A stretch of DNA of 64,000 nt from Toxorhynchites rutilus septentrionalis. Taxonomy: Eukaryota > Arthropoda > Insecta > Diptera > Culicidae. The stretch lies in contig NC_073746.1 of assembly GCF_029784135.1 (NCBI RefSeq), forward strand, positions 291,353,089 to 291,417,088, in the 5' to 3' direction. Below the pieces are notes generated by a model. That model was not told where the DNA came from. It saw only the letters and a program-made list of their open reading frames with translations, and searched no databases. Of this stretch, positions 1 through 10,869 are shown piece by piece (position 1 is the stretch's first letter; each line of letters starts with the position of its first letter). The position numbers and the translations under genes are program-made.

Positions 1-496
1 CTAGAATAGTTGAGAGCTGATGAAGTCAGAGGGTTAAAAAAAAAGTTGTGTCATGGCGTACACGATTCCAGTCTTTCTGGTTATCTGAAACAGAAAAAAT
101 CGAACAGATTCAGAATCAGTAACGATGCGAGAGATCCGATCTAGATCAGAAGATGACAAAACACACAAACTAAGTAGCAAAAATTTGCAAAATGTTTTTT
201 GTAAACTAATCATTATCCATAAAAGCCGTTTCTTCAAAAAAATTGTTTATTTCAAAATATTTTTTTACCGGTAATTTACCGGTTATATCGGTAATGATAT
301 TTTCCTTACTGAATAACCGGTTATTGAAATTATAGCACGGTAATGCAATCTCTAGTGACCATCCATTACTGCCCTGTGAATATATAAACTTTTGAGCAGA
401 AGTCGTAGTTTCTCATCACTTAGTTGTTTATTCACAATCCGGCATCAATGTTCAGTTTGTAGCAACACCTCTAGTGATTGGTTCTTCATTTTTATT
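1..496. other. AT-rich stretch without a recognisable gene
   Basis: No convincing coding sequence or RNA gene is seen on either strand. Around 265-345 there are several irregular repeats of the short motif ACCGGTAAT and its complement (ACCGGTTAT), resembling the degenerate TACCGGATAT-type repeats near 28560-28622. I read this as low-complexity or decayed repeat DNA. Confidence 0.5.
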
Positions 497-502
497 ATAC
501 AA

Positions 503-890
503 CTAGCTGACCCGGCAAACTTCGTCCCGCCTAAAATTTATTTTTCGTTATCTCATCCACGTTTTCTTGCTAAGCGCACGTTCATGGGTCCAATCGCAGA
601 ACTGTTCATTGGTTGATCTTTTAATCTACCCTTTAAAATTATTCTTTACTATAAAAGTTCGGTACTTCTACCAAGACTTGACATTGTAATATCAGATTAT
701 TTTCAGACACAATTCTCGTGCAAGATTTTTCATCCACTTGCAAATAACATGTTTCTCCGTTACATGGAATAAATGTTTGATACAGAAAATATGATAGAAT
801 GAAGACAGCCCTAAATCGGACAATTCCTTTCTCGAGTTTTGCTTGTTATTCGGCGAACCATTTTTATTTATATAGGTAGAAGAAGATATA
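503..890 (-). mobile_element. Helitron-like repeat fragment, CTAG end at 503
   Basis: The plus strand opens with CTAGCTGACCCGGCAAACTT. The same end occurs at 18392 and 45134 in the same direction and, reversed, at 34422-34454. From here to about 890 the sequence matches 33374-34454 in inverted orientation, apart from a 700-bp insertion in that other copy. A CTAG 3' end and a TC-type 5' start (TCTTCTTCTACC on the minus strand) fit a Helitron, which ends in CTRR and makes no target duplication. The class is inferred; the copy pair is seen directly. It encodes nothing. Confidence 0.5.
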
Positions 891-966
891 GGAGTGCGTT
901 TTATCACATTAAAATCCACATCCACTTTCGAACAAATATCAATTTCTGGCATTCGGGCATTCGGGC

Positions 967-1179
967 TTAGAGTGCAAGGGGTGTAAGTGACGATTTCTCT
1001 TCGTCAACTTTTTCTTTGATTAATAATTTGAGTTTGCTATAGAATCCGATAGATCAGGTTCTGACCTATCTTCCACATTGTCAAACTCAGCTGGGAATGA
1101 GTTTGCAGCTAAGTTATGACCAGAAGAGAGAGTCGATGTAGAGAAATCGATCAAATCCCTTACACCCCTTTCATTCTAA
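967..1179. mobile_element. Short MITE, copy 1
   Basis: A 213-bp element starts TTAGAGTGCAAGGGGTGTAA and ends in its imperfect reverse complement (TTACACCCCTTTCATTCTAA), followed by further inverted matches such as GATTTCTCT. A second copy lies in the opposite orientation at 2312-2554. It has no coding capacity. The target duplication is not clear because flanking bases also look like part of the terminal repeat (GGGGTTTAGAATG). Confidence 0.7.
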
Positions 1180-1482
1180 ACCCCTCATTTATTGTATGAC
1201 ATCATATTTACCGGTAAATAAATTAAATTGAAGAGAAAATGGACTGATTATCTCGCAGACATAGAACAACTTCAGCCATTATCTAAACGTATTTATTGCA
1301 TGGCATGTCGAGAGAATTTCCAACCCGGGAACACCCTAGACCGATCGGTCTGCAATGCGATCGTTTCCGAGTCTTGGCATGTCGAGAGAATTTCCAATTT
1401 CCTGACCAAACCCAAGCCTAATTCAAGCCGATACTTTAGGCTCATCGCTTCACGTATCCCAAAACTTGTCGTTCATTGAAAC
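1180..1482. other. Spacer with a short direct duplication
   Basis: No gene is seen. The string GGCATGTCGAGAGAATTTCC occurs twice, near 1301 and near 1377, about 76 bp apart, so this spacer contains a small local duplication. Confidence 0.5.
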
Positions 1483-1892
1483 GAGCCGGCTCATTTGAGC
1501 GGCTCTTTTTTGAACCGCGGGTGTTTTTTGAACCGAGACTCTTTCAAAAAGCGGCTCTTTTTTGAACCGCGGCTTTTTTTTTTAGCCGAGTCTCTTATCA
1601 ACCGAGACTCTTATTAACCGTGGCTCTTTTTGAGCCGAGACTCTTTCAAAAAGGGGCACGTTTTTGAACCACGGGTTTTTTTTTTGAGCCGAGGCTCTTT
1701 CAAAAAGCGGCTCTTTTTTGAACCGCGGCTTTTTTGATCCGAGACTCTTTCAAAAAGCGGCTCTTTTTTGAAACGCGGCTTTTTTGAGCCGAGACTCTTT
1801 TGAAAAGCGGCTGTTTTTTTGAACCGCGGTTCATTTGTGAAGAACCGTAGATCCCACGTTCGTTCTGACGAGCCGGCTCAAATGAGCGGCTC
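1483..1892. repeat. Minisatellite of about 50-bp units between palindromic ends
   Basis: Tandem, diverged units of the form GAGCCGAGACTCTTTC - AAAAAGCGGCTC - TTTTTTGAACCGCGG - CTTTTTT fill about 1501-1840. The array is bounded on both sides by the palindromic block GAGCCGGCTCA - TTTGAGCGGCTC (1483-1505 and 1870-1892; the right copy has AAATGAGCGGCTC). The translated frames are only the repeat read through and are not a gene. Confidence 0.8.
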
Positions 1893-2100
1893 GTGAGTTC
1901 TCGCCCATCTCTACATGACCTGGAGAGTAATGGTTGAGATTTCATGAAGTGCATTTCACAATCGTTCGACAGTGCTCTGACGATGTCAGGATCGAATGGA
2001 GCAGTTCACGTTTTGCTGAGAAAGTAAAATATAAAAGCGTATTCATTGGGTTTCTAGATCTAACTCGACGGAGCTTCATGCGCACTACGATGGACTGTTC

Positions 2101-2279
2101 AAAGTCATTGAAGTTTCACTAAGGCATTCACTAAGACGCGACTCGAGACAAGACAAACACTTATTGTTTTTACTATTAAAAGGTTTAAAAATTACCTTAA
2201 GTGTCGACCGGTTTCGGGCGCGAAGCTGCCCATCTACGGGACAATGTCCGAAATTAAAATAAAAAGTCATTGAAGTTTC
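2101..2279 (+). mobile_element. Retroposed repeat with 17-bp target duplication
   Basis: AAAGTCATTGAAGTTTC is found at 2101-2117 and again at 2263-2279. Between them lies a repeat containing GAGACAAGACAAACACTTAT and GACCGGTTTCGGGCGCG that ends in an A-rich tail (GAAATTAAAATAA). A long target duplication plus an A-rich tail is the signature of LINE-driven insertion, so I read this as a SINE or a 5'-truncated LINE end. The same sequence occurs as an inverted dimer at 29308-29521. No tRNA-type A and B boxes were seen. Confidence 0.65.
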
Positions 2280-2311
2280 GTGAAATCCTGAAGAAAGTTT
2301 AAATGAGGGGC

Positions 2312-2554
2312 TTAGAATAAAAGGGGGGTGTAAGTGATTTGATTGATTTCTCTACATCGACTCTCTCTTTTGATCATAACTTAGTTGCAAGTACATTCCC
2401 AGCTGTATTTGACAATGTGGAAGATAGGACAGAACCTCATCTATCGGATTCTATAGCAAACTTAAATTGGAACGTTTTTGCAGTTGAGTTATTAACTGAA
2501 TAAAAAGTTGATGAAGAGAAATCGATCGTGTCACTTACACCCTTTGCATTCTAA
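2312..2554. mobile_element. Short MITE, copy 2, inverted relative to copy 1
   Basis: This 243-bp element starts TTAGAATAAAAGGGGGGTGT and ends in the imperfect complement (TTACACCCTTTGCATTCTAA). It matches 967-1179 along its whole length in the opposite orientation, for example the shared GACAATGTGGAAGATAGG. Both copies share an internal TCTATCGGATTCTATAGCAAA-like stretch. It is non-coding. Confidence 0.7.
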
Positions 2555-2854
2555 GTCTACGGCTGGAAGTCTCTTAAATAAAGACAAAAAAAATCCTTCA
2601 TTGCAGATCTTCTGACTAAATAACCGTTTTTTTTTCGTAATACTCCACATACATAAGTTGGATGTGGAATGAATAATACACTCGACAAAAACAAAAGAGG
2701 ATCAGAGTTCGAAGTAGAATTTTTGTGGTGATTTTGCTGTAATGCTGTAACTTCGTGAAAATCAACGCATGGAGATGGGATGTACATCATTTTAAAGCAT
2801 TTAGGTTTAGGAATATTTCACGAACACATTTTCATCTTGGTGTATGTAGATGTA

Positions 2855-3690
2855 GTGGATAAAGATAACGGGAAGAAATTAACAATAGGTTCTCTATGGG
2901 ATTGCAATCGGGACTGCAAGCAGGTCATTCTAGAGGTGGAATGTCGTTCTCAGCAAACTATGCCTTTGATTGCTTGGAAACGTGGATCGATGCGTTATCC
3001 TGCTGAAAAACGATATCCTCAGTAGCGTTATTCTCAATATGGCAAATAAAAACGTCCTCCAGTAATTCAAGATACTTTTCGGAGTTCATTGAAACAAATG
3101 GGAAGCTTGCTGTGATAGGAAAAGGCTCCCTACACCATCAAAACTTCCGCCCCCAAAGTTTCGCTTCGATCTCACGACATTCTGCTGACTTAAATCGTGC
3201 CAATAACAATTGAAACAGTCCGGACCATCCATTAAACTTTTTTTCGTCGGAAAACAACATTTCGCCATTCTAGTTTCCATTCCATGTATTGCCGGGCGAA
3301 ATTTAGACGGTTCTGCTTATGAGTGGCGGTCAGTTTTGGCTTCCCTTGAAGTTTCTTCTACTTGATGTTTGGTGACTCGTCCAAGATGCGCGCAATATGC
3401 CTCTTCGTTACTTGAACAACCATTTTATTTTAATTTGTGAGCAGGACAATCGTTTCTTGGTTGCTTCGTGTCTTATTTGACCTTTAAGACGCAAAGTAAC
3501 TTTGGTGTTCCCTTTTGTAGGTCATTTTATTCCATATTTCGAGCCCATTTTCAAGAAATTACGTACCACTTTCTCAGGTCGACCAATTTTTGTTGCGATC
3601 GAGCGCTTAGAAAACTTTTCTTCTTTGAACATCTTAATTATTCTCCGTTCTTCCTCCGTTAATCGAGTACCTTTCGCCTTTCCTTCAAAT
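2855..3690 (-). pseudogene. Tc1-type (DD34E) transposase remnant
   Basis: Read on the minus strand with frame changes, this shows a Tc1 transposase in order. First comes an N-terminal helix-turn-helix (ERRIIKMFKEEKFSKRS, IGRPEKVVRNFLK) at about 3510-3650. Next are the first catalytic Asp in LFSDEKKF near 3247 and the family motif FGGGS near 3150. Then comes QQDNASIHVSKQSKA and PACSPDCNPIENL at about 2880-3010. From the Asp of QQD to the Glu of PIE I count 34 residues, so DD34E. It is dead: at least two frame changes and in-frame stops are present, two of them (TAG and TGA, in the SKA-F and LE-PA contexts) probably replacing tryptophans. Terminal repeats were not located. A functional copy would cut and paste at TA sites. 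Confidence 0.85.
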
Positions 3691-4392
3691 TATACGTGAA
3701 TCACTAATCTGACCAACTTGTTACATTGCACACCTTATATTTACCGTGTAAATTGAATACTCCGAAGTAATTTTTCAATAAACACAGATAAAGACTCGGT
3801 GATTATACGAAAACCTGATTTTTTGGCTCTGCTGCTAAAGGTATGGCGTTTGAATGTTTACGACCACCGATGCCACCTTGTGCGTGTGTGAGTGTGAGGC
3901 GCGTCCTTTCGATATAAGTGACTAAAATATACTACCACTACAGCAAATATGTATCCCAATAAAGAGAACATTCCTAATTTTTTTGTAAGTGTTTCAAATT
4001 TTTTTTCAAGTGCGGCTAAACGAATGTCTATCACTGTATTAATACGTTTAGCCGTTTTTTTTCGAAATGAACGATTCATAACTTTCGTTCCTAAACTATT
4101 TCATTTCTCACCACCTAATAATTTCAACTTCGCACCCTATTCTTCTTATTGTTTTGTAAAGTGTAGAATGGGGATTGTGGGGCTTCCAAGGAATGCTTAC
4201 GAATCTTGAAGTTAGTTTGAAGCTGTTACTAACCGTTTTCGTTTTTGCTGTATCACCTGAAAGAGAATCTTCAAAGTAGAAATTAATTAAAAATTGTGTC
4301 TGTCCCCATGGACCGACGCGAGGCTCAACGTGGTAAATGAATTGGCTGAATAGCCAAGTGAAAGTGAATGTACTGATGTCTATTGATATTAA
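3691..4392. other. Spacer with one small hairpin
   Basis: No gene is seen. At 4014-4055 CGGCTAAACG and CGTTTAGCCG form a 10-bp stem around a 22-base loop. A GTGTGTGAGTGTGAG stretch near 3883 is low complexity. The rest looks unique and AT-rich. Confidence 0.4.
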
Positions 4393-5312
4393 TTTTTGAC
4401 GTAGAACTACGTCTTTCAGGAAGGGTGCCAAATCAGAAAATAGGTCACGTTTATACATTACAATTGGCTGATCTCTAAACGGTTGAAATTCATGAAAACT
4501 GGAAGAATTTCCTTTTTCCCAAACGTTTGTTCTGCCGATTTTTGTGCTAACCCTACCCGTATCTCTAATGTTTATAACTCGAACATTTCCAAACTGATCG
4601 GAAAAATGTTTGCATCAATTGATAGGAAATATTTCTACGCGTCTATCACAATTTATAAAAAATTATTATTCATGAGATGAACAATTGAATAACTGTAAAA
4701 TGTCAAACGTTATCCAAACGTCCTAACTGCTAAGTTTTGATTGGCCCGATTTACGGTTTCCCTAACACAGACTTCAAAATCGATGTACCTGTGGAAATCC
4801 TCTCTGCAAATATACATGCAAGTCGGGGGTATTTTTGCTCCCACCGAGCTGTGTTTCCCCAACACGGACTTCAAAATTAATGTGCCTGGATTCCTTTGCA
4901 AATACATGCAAGTCGGAGGTATTTTTTGGTGTTGAGTACTTTTGTACTCGCTTGTCGTTGTGCATACCGGAATATGATTCCCTGAAACGTACTTTTAAAC
5001 TGAGAAACCTGGGAAAATCGTCATTTCAGATACTAGAGGTGAATAAACTTTCGTGGTTCGAGAACTACGTAAACATGAGATGTGCAATAATTTCAGAGGG
5101 AAATGTAAAATACAATGATCGTTTGACAATTGTTCCATTTACATATTTTGGTAGTCCTAAATTTATTTGTAACGACGAACATGATCTATTACAAAAATTG
5201 CATTCTAAAATAATATTCGAAGTGGTAAACAAGTGGATTGCATAATATAATTGCGTAGTTCTATGTCGAAAATATGCGGTCGTGTCCTAGATACAACCCC
5301 TTACATTTTTTG
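4393..5312 (+). repeat. Hairpin-ended dispersed repeat, copy 1, with internal minisatellite
   Basis: The left end reads TTTTTGACGTAGAACTACGT, containing the hairpin GACGTAG-AA-CTACGTC, followed by GTGCCAAATCAGAAAA. The same left end recurs at 23617, 55617 and, reversed, 42562. The right part (5253-5312) has GCGTAGTTCTATGTCGAA, then GCGGTCGTGTCC and ATACAACCCC, and recurs at least six more times in the window. Inside, about 4754-4950, are two roughly 98-bp tandem units containing TTTCCCTAACACAGACTTC, GCAAATACATGCAAGTCGG and GCTCCCACCGAGCTGTG. Open frames here are the minisatellite read through. Confidence 0.65.
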
Positions 5313-8300
5313 TTCAGAAAATTTGCTGTTGTTACGTGGAGAAGCGAGAAGATATTATGCTTTCTTGTTCCTTTCATCTAATATTAAAATAAATAAGTTT
5401 CTGGGTTCGATAAACTTGATTTTTCATTCAAAAACGAAACAACGACTTGATAACAAGGTTTGATTTGAGAGGAGACACCTAAGACAACCGCCCCGGGTGT
5501 CACATCGTCACGCTACGCCACTGGTTGTAATGAATTAAAAGGTAGTATAATAAGGTAACAACTGTTCAACTGTTTGATGATTCAGCAGAGAGTCCTAAAT
5601 GCTATTGTTTTGTTCTCGCCCAGTTCAGTAAGTTCTGTTTCAACAGCTTTAACACCGACATAGATATCTTCAGATGGTTTTCAAAATCTACAAAGTCTGG
5701 TCCTGTTATACCAGATTTGTTGTGTTATTCATGGTATTTCATTGCTCAAGTATATAGGATAAAATGTTCTGGTCTCCGAATCATTCTGAGTGAATTCAGG
5801 TCTTTCAGCTTGTTTTGTTCAATTTAACAATCAATAGCAAAACGTACTTCAATAAACAGTAAAATAGGTTTGGTCATCAATTCGTTGAAATGGTTCAAAC
5901 TTTGTTTCATTTTTGGGTTTCGACCATAATTGAATCTCTCTACGACGGATTCCAGTTTGAGCGATTTTGATGTGGGCGTATTCCGCATTTTCAATGGTTT
6001 GAGCTTCAATATTTCTGGATTGAGTTAATCTCTTCTTTTCGCTCTGAGCTGTGTGAAAAATAACTATGAATGTCTAGACCGCAATGTGTTTTCCTGACAC
6101 GGACAAGACCAATTTACTAATCCCTGTTAGGAAATGCGTTGCGGTCAAATATACGTGAAATTAGAGCTCAATTTTCAACGCTATTCCGACACATATATAA
6201 TATTTTACAATAGCATTGCAATCCATTGTTTGGGAGTGTCCCAATCGATTGGGGCAAAAACGTCATGAATCATGAAATCATCATGAAATGTCTGAGCATG
6301 TCTTTGAAACAAATGAATTTTCACGACAGTGTGATCGCACTTTTGTATTTTACACTTTCTGTGATTTTGGAAAAAAAAAAGGATAAACGGTGTCATTTAT
6401 TTATCATAATCCTAACCTATAACGCAGACGTTTGCATCACACTACATATAAATGTCGAAAACTGATGATGATTTAAATGAGATAGATCCGAAAACTATAT
6501 GATTAAAATAGGTGAGATGTAAAAAATAATAATAACATCAAGCCGTAACTATTATTGGAACTATATTTGAAAAAAACCTGTAAATTCTGTATGAAATCCA
6601 AAAAATCTGATATCTGTCTCTACAGATTCTTTGTTTCAAAAAGTCTATAAAATCTGTAGAAACACAGATTACTCTTTATATATGGTAACCCTGATAGTCT
6701 TACGTATTCCTACGTCAACTATGCGTTCGTGTCTCGTACACGATCCTTTCGTATTTTTTTTTGATTCCGGATTGTAAGTGACTAGAGTCCAGATCAATTG
6801 CTATGCGGAAAAATGTTCAATTTACTGATTGTTGGTTGGATAATTTTCCGTTCAACAGATTTTTCAGTATAAGTGTACAATTTATAGCATTGCCTTTGTT
6901 CGCTTCACGTCATTCTAATAATGTCGAGATAGTCATTTGGTCTGTGAAATCCTGTCCCTCTAGGAGCATGAGCAAATGAAACATCCACGAGATAAGATAA
7001 CCGATCTGTTTCAGATTTCCTCATAATGGATTCGTATGTTCCGTAGGGTTGCGTTCCATGGTAAATTAACGTATGACGACGATTGAGCGCGTCCGGATAT
7101 TTCCGAAGGCTCGGAGACCATACACGAAATATGCTCGGAATATAGCCTTCCAATAGTCAATAGCTGCATCGAATGGATAAACCCTGGCTGGGATAGCAGT
7201 GGCACCATTATAACAGAAAGCCACGGTATGCTTTTTCGAGCCGACTCAGTGGAAACAGTTATGTACTTGTCTGCGTATCCACAGTCTGTCGGATGCGAGT
7301 AAGTGTAGGAAGAGGGGGGCCAAGACGATGGACCTTTGTTCCTTCTCTGTTTGTGCGCGAGGGGACTCCACTTGCGGCTCCCATTGTTTTCCCGCACTTG
7401 AGTCATTAACACACTCAGCTGTTGAGTGTTTCAATTGGTTAAATTTTCAAAATTTGACCGAGTGGCAGTTGGGTAAAAATCATATTCTACGACTCTTGGG
7501 GGTATATAATTTCAGATAAAATGTTTTATAGATATTTCAAATCAATTTGCTTCGGTACAACTTTCAATGGCAACAACGTGCGAAAAGATCTCATTAAACC
7601 GTATTGTGTAGATGAGAAAATGTTCTTATCTTTCCCACAGTTCATAATTTTCCTTCCTAGCAGTGGTGAGGATGTGTGGTACGAGGGAAGGGCGGGAAGG
7701 ACCGAGATAGACCAGCGCAGATAATGTCGCACTGATAGTAAGCGGGGCCGCCTTGATTATTAGTATGCTGTGGTCTAATGCTCTTTTTCCATACTCGAAT
7801 GCGCTCATGTTTGTGTGTATGTGTGCATGTACACAACTTCCCGGAGTGAGACAAACGCTTGGCTGGCTACCTAGTAGATCCTACGAGGGGACGAAAGCGA
7901 AAACAGTAATAATGGGAAAAGAATGCACCAACGGTGAACGAGTCAAGAAAGTCAAACGATAAAGTGGCACGTCATAGCTTATAAATATAGGAACGAACCG
8001 CCGTTTGGATGCGGCGTGCGCAGAAATGAGGTTATGTTCACCAGTTATCCAAATAAAGGAGCAGACCGAGACTGGTCTTGGGCAACTTTATGCGAAGGAA
8101 TCTAACCGAAACGTGTGCGGTATAGAAATATGTATGGCCTATCAGTTTTGGAAGTATAGATGTTTGTGTGCTCGTTGTGATAAGGAGAACGCGTTTTGAA
8201 ATGTACACTTGTACTCGGCTAGCAGGTTGTATATTTATCCTCTGAAGTAACAATTGTTATGCAAATGTATTTGCGTGAACCTATAGCTCACAAGTGAGAA

Positions 8301-8589
8301 TTGCCTAGTTGCGACGTTCATGGCCGATCTAATGAACTAATTTCTTTTCAATGTTTTATGAGTTTCCCTATTCTTTGTTAGTATTTAAATGTTTCATAAT
8401 CGATTTTGATAGTTCGGAGTTCTGATAAGGAACTGTATGAGCAAGATGTTGGCTCCATTTAGAACGTGTTTGTGCTGTAATTATTGTTTCCAGCCTCGAC
8501 TTGAGCAGGTACAAAAAGTATAGTGTTCTGTTCTTAAAGCACGAACGGTAGCTTGACGTAGGACGGTGATTGTTCGAAAAAAATTATAT
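5313..8589. other. Long AT-rich stretch without a recognisable gene
   Basis: Both strands were read and no protein family was recognised. At 6709-6753 there is an isolated right-end fragment of the hairpin-ended repeat family (CCTACGTCAACTATGCG). Around 6575-6690 several ACAGATT and ATCTGTA motifs end in TGGTAACCCTG, faintly like the hAT-like MITE at 38002. A GC-richer patch at about 6930-7400 has short open frames that look like no known family. It could be unique intergenic or intronic DNA. Confidence 0.4.
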
Positions 8590-8633
8590 GGGGTTGCGTC
8601 TAGAACACGACGCGTTTTTGACTTAGAACTACG
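8590..8633 (-). repeat. Right-end fragment of the hairpin-ended repeat family
   Basis: GGGGTTGCGTCTAGAACACG followed by TTTTTGACTTAGAACTACG is the reverse complement of the family's right end. The rest of the element was not recognised beside it. Confidence 0.5.
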
Positions 8634-8856
8634 AAATTATATCCGCTAGTCTATATCGACTTCGGATATTACGTTTTAAATTTTTACAGAGTTATTTTTT
8701 TAATAAAAAGAGTCGTGATTTTGGGAATCAACAGAAGGGGTCATGAAAACCACAGCCATCCCGCTAACAACCATACGGCGAAGGTGGCAGAGCGTCCAAA
8801 ATGGCTTTCTTCAAGAGTGTGAGTTTAGAATAAGTTTTTAAACGATGTCATTCAAA

Positions 8857-8967
8857 GGTATGTGAGTTAACATCCGGACCTCCCGAGCTAAAGGTCACGA
8901 GTTCAATTCTCACTCCCGACATTCTTCCTGCGGAATGGAAGAATACCATGGTCCGAGTAACGAGCTA
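8857..8967 (+). repeat. tRNA-like SINE remnant
   Basis: A tRNA-like stretch has an A-box-like GTGAGTTAACATCC and a B-box-like GAGTTCAATTC (about 8899-8909), then CTCACTCCCGACATTCTTCC and a short non-tRNA tail. The spacing between boxes fits a tRNA-derived SINE head. The retrotransposon at 8979-10858 inserted just after this tail. It is not a functional tRNA, since no acceptor stem pairs cleanly. Confidence 0.4.
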
Positions 8968-10869
8968 GCTTAAAGGTTTTTTTTTTTTTTTTTTTCCCAA
9001 AATATATTTTTTATTAAGGCACATGTGGCGTTAGCCTGACGGGGCCGGGAGTCCAATATTTTGACATATTTTGTCTTACAACTATGTTAGTAATATGTAA
9101 CCGATTACTCGCGGTTGGCTCGAGGTTAGTATTACAAGTGTTCTCATAATTGGTATGTTGCAGTCTTCGATGCTCTATACGTGTGCCCGACACGGGCTAC
9201 TTCCTATTGGGATGCAGCTGACCATTAATCAGCAACGCTCCCTAGTCTGTACCCCATATCTAGCGTGGTGCGTCTTTCTCGACTCGAGGAATCCAGGATA
9301 GAATGGTCACTAGCCGGCGCAATCATCAGTTCGTGTAGAGTTGTCATGAGCGGTACAACCTTTGGCTCTTGTTGAATGATCAGTGGACTGCACAACCTTT
9401 GGCCCGTGCATCTGTAAAGAGTGTGTGTATGTATTGCTGCGACTAAGTAAAAGTTTATCGATCGCTAGGAGGGATATGAAACGGGGACACAACGAAGGAA
9501 ACATCATTAAACGTTGACATCGGCGTTTCTGAGGAACAGGTATAGATGAAGCAGAAGATCAGGATCCCGGCTACCTAAGATATCCCGGACGGGGATATCC
9601 GATTGTCTGCCTTTTGCTCTCAGTGCTCTAGAGAGCTGAGAGCGAGCAGCATGGAACCGGATACACGACCAGACAACATGCTCGATGTCGTGGTAGCCAT
9701 CGCCACAATCACAAAGATTGTTTGCTGCGAGCCAAATGCGATAGAGATGCGCGTTTAGGTTGTAGTGATTGGACATAAGCCGAGATATCACGCGAATGAA
9801 ATCACGACCTACATTCAATCCCTTAAACCATGCACTCGTCGAGACCTTAGGGATAATCGTGTGTAACCAACGACCGAACTCATCTTCACTCCACATGCGC
9901 TGCCAACTAACGAGTGTGTCCTGACGAGGAATGTGAAAAAATTCATTATAGGCAATTTGCCTTTCAAAAAGTGTGCCTTCTGAAGCGCCCACCTTAGCTA
10001 GCGAGTCCGCTTTCTCATTCCCCGGAATCGAGCAATGAGAGGGAACCCATGCTAAGGTAATCTTGAATAATTTTTCGACCAAAACACTCAATAGATGTCT
10101 TATTCTTGTTAGGAAATAAGATGAGCGTTTATCAACTTTCATTGAGCGGATTGCCTCTATTGAGCTGAGACTGTCTGAAAAAATAAAATAATGGTCGATG
10201 GGCAGTGTTTCAATGATCCCTAGAGCATAGCATATCGCACCCATTTCTGCGACATACACGGAACAAGGATCTTTGAGTTTGAAAGAGGCACTGGAATTTT
10301 CATTGAAGATGCCGAAGCCAGTGGACCCGTTTATGTATGAACCGTCAGTAAAGAACATTTTATCAGATCCAACTTTCCCATATTTTTCCGAAAATATCGA
10401 CGGAATAACATTGGAGCGTAGGTGATCTGGTATTCCATGGATTTTTTGTCGCATGGACAGATCAAAAATGACAGAGGAATTGCAAAAGTATGGGAAGCAA
10501 ACTTGGTTGGAGATGCTTGGTGAAGGGTGCACGTCGTGGGTAAGGTACTCATGGTATAAAGACATAAAACTTGACTGAGGAGTCAGCTGGAGTAGATTTT
10601 CGAAGTTATCAATCACCAATGGATTCATGATCTTGCAACGGATGAGAAATCTGTAGGATAATTCTGTGAACCGAAGAGTAAGCGGGGGTACTCCTGCCAA
10701 AACTTCGAGACTCATCGTATGTGTCGAATGCAAACACCCCATGGCTATACGCAAGCAACGATATTGTATTCTCTCCAGCTTGAGAATATGAATCCTGGCA
10801 GCTGATCGGAAGCAAAAACTGCCATATTAAAGGTTGAAAGACAAAAAAAACTGCCACTGCTTAAAGGTT
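8968..10869 (-). mobile_element. 5'-truncated RNase H non-LTR retrotransposon with 11-bp target duplication
   Basis: GCTTAAAGGTT occurs at 8968-8978 and 10859-10869. Directly inside the left copy is a run of T (about 8977-8995), the poly(A) tail of a minus-strand element. Then come a 3' untranslated region of about 500 bp and the C-terminal part of ORF2. The endonuclease and most of the reverse transcriptase are missing, as expected from incomplete target-primed reverse transcription. The 5' junction is odd: TTAAAGGTTGAAAGACAAAA is present twice (about 10828 and 10861), separated by ACTGCCACTGC. Confidence 0.85.
9507..10826 (-). CDS. ORF2 C-terminal part with RNase H domain (non-LTR retrotransposon, partial)
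   Basis: An uninterrupted 440-codon frame holds the end of a retrotransposon polyprotein. The first residues (CFRSAARIHILKLERIQYRC, with HTMSLEVLAGVPPL) are the segment that follows the reverse transcriptase in I, R1 and LOA-like elements. A complete RNase H domain comes next: TDGSYINGSTGFGIF (Asp), VAEMGAICYALG (Glu), FSDSLSSIEAI (Asp) and WVPSHCSIPGNEKADSLAK (His and Asp), so all expected catalytic residues are present. The C-terminus has CDCGDGYHDIEHVVWSC, a Cys/His zinc-binding-like motif common in this group. RNase H removes the RNA template during insertion. The frame ends at a normal stop and has no internal lesion, so the insertion may be young. There is no true start: the 5' end is truncated at about 10826. 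Confidence 0.85.
   Translation of the reverse strand, partial: YGSFCFRSAARIHILKLERIQYRCLRIAMGCLHSTHTMSLEVLAGVPPLTLRFTELSYRFLIRCKIMNPLVIDNFENLLQLTPQSSFMSLYHEYLTHDVHPSPSISNQVCFPYFCNSSVIFDLSMRQKIHGIPDHLRSNVIPSIFSEKYGKVGSDKMFFTDGSYINGSTGFGIFNENSSASFKLKDPCSVYVAEMGAICYALGIIETLPIDHYFIFSDSLSSIEAIRSMKVDKRSSYFLTRIRHLLSVLVEKLFKITLAWVPSHCSIPGNEKADSLAKVGASEGTLFERQIAYNEFFHIPRQDTLVSWQRMWSEDEFGRWLHTIIPKVSTSAWFKGLNVGRDFIRVISRLMSNHYNLNAHLYRIWLAANNLCDCGDGYHDIEHVVWSCIRFHAARSQLSRALRAKGRQSDIPVRDILGSRDPDLLLHLYLFLRNADVNV

Noticed and set aside
1700..1954. Lys/Arg/Ser-rich minus-strand open frame
   Set aside because: It is the 50-bp minisatellite translated; the same words appear in other frames.
4835..5245. 137-codon plus-strand open frame
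   Set aside because: Its first part is the hairpin-family minisatellite read through and the rest has no domain. Repeats of this kind often stay open in several frames.
7011..7412. 134-codon minus-strand open frame
   Set aside because: No domain, no homologous motif recognised, overlapping frames on both strands, and no supporting splice or start context.
8857..8920. Functional tRNA gene
   Set aside because: A and B boxes are only approximate, stems do not close, and the sequence continues into a SINE-like tail.
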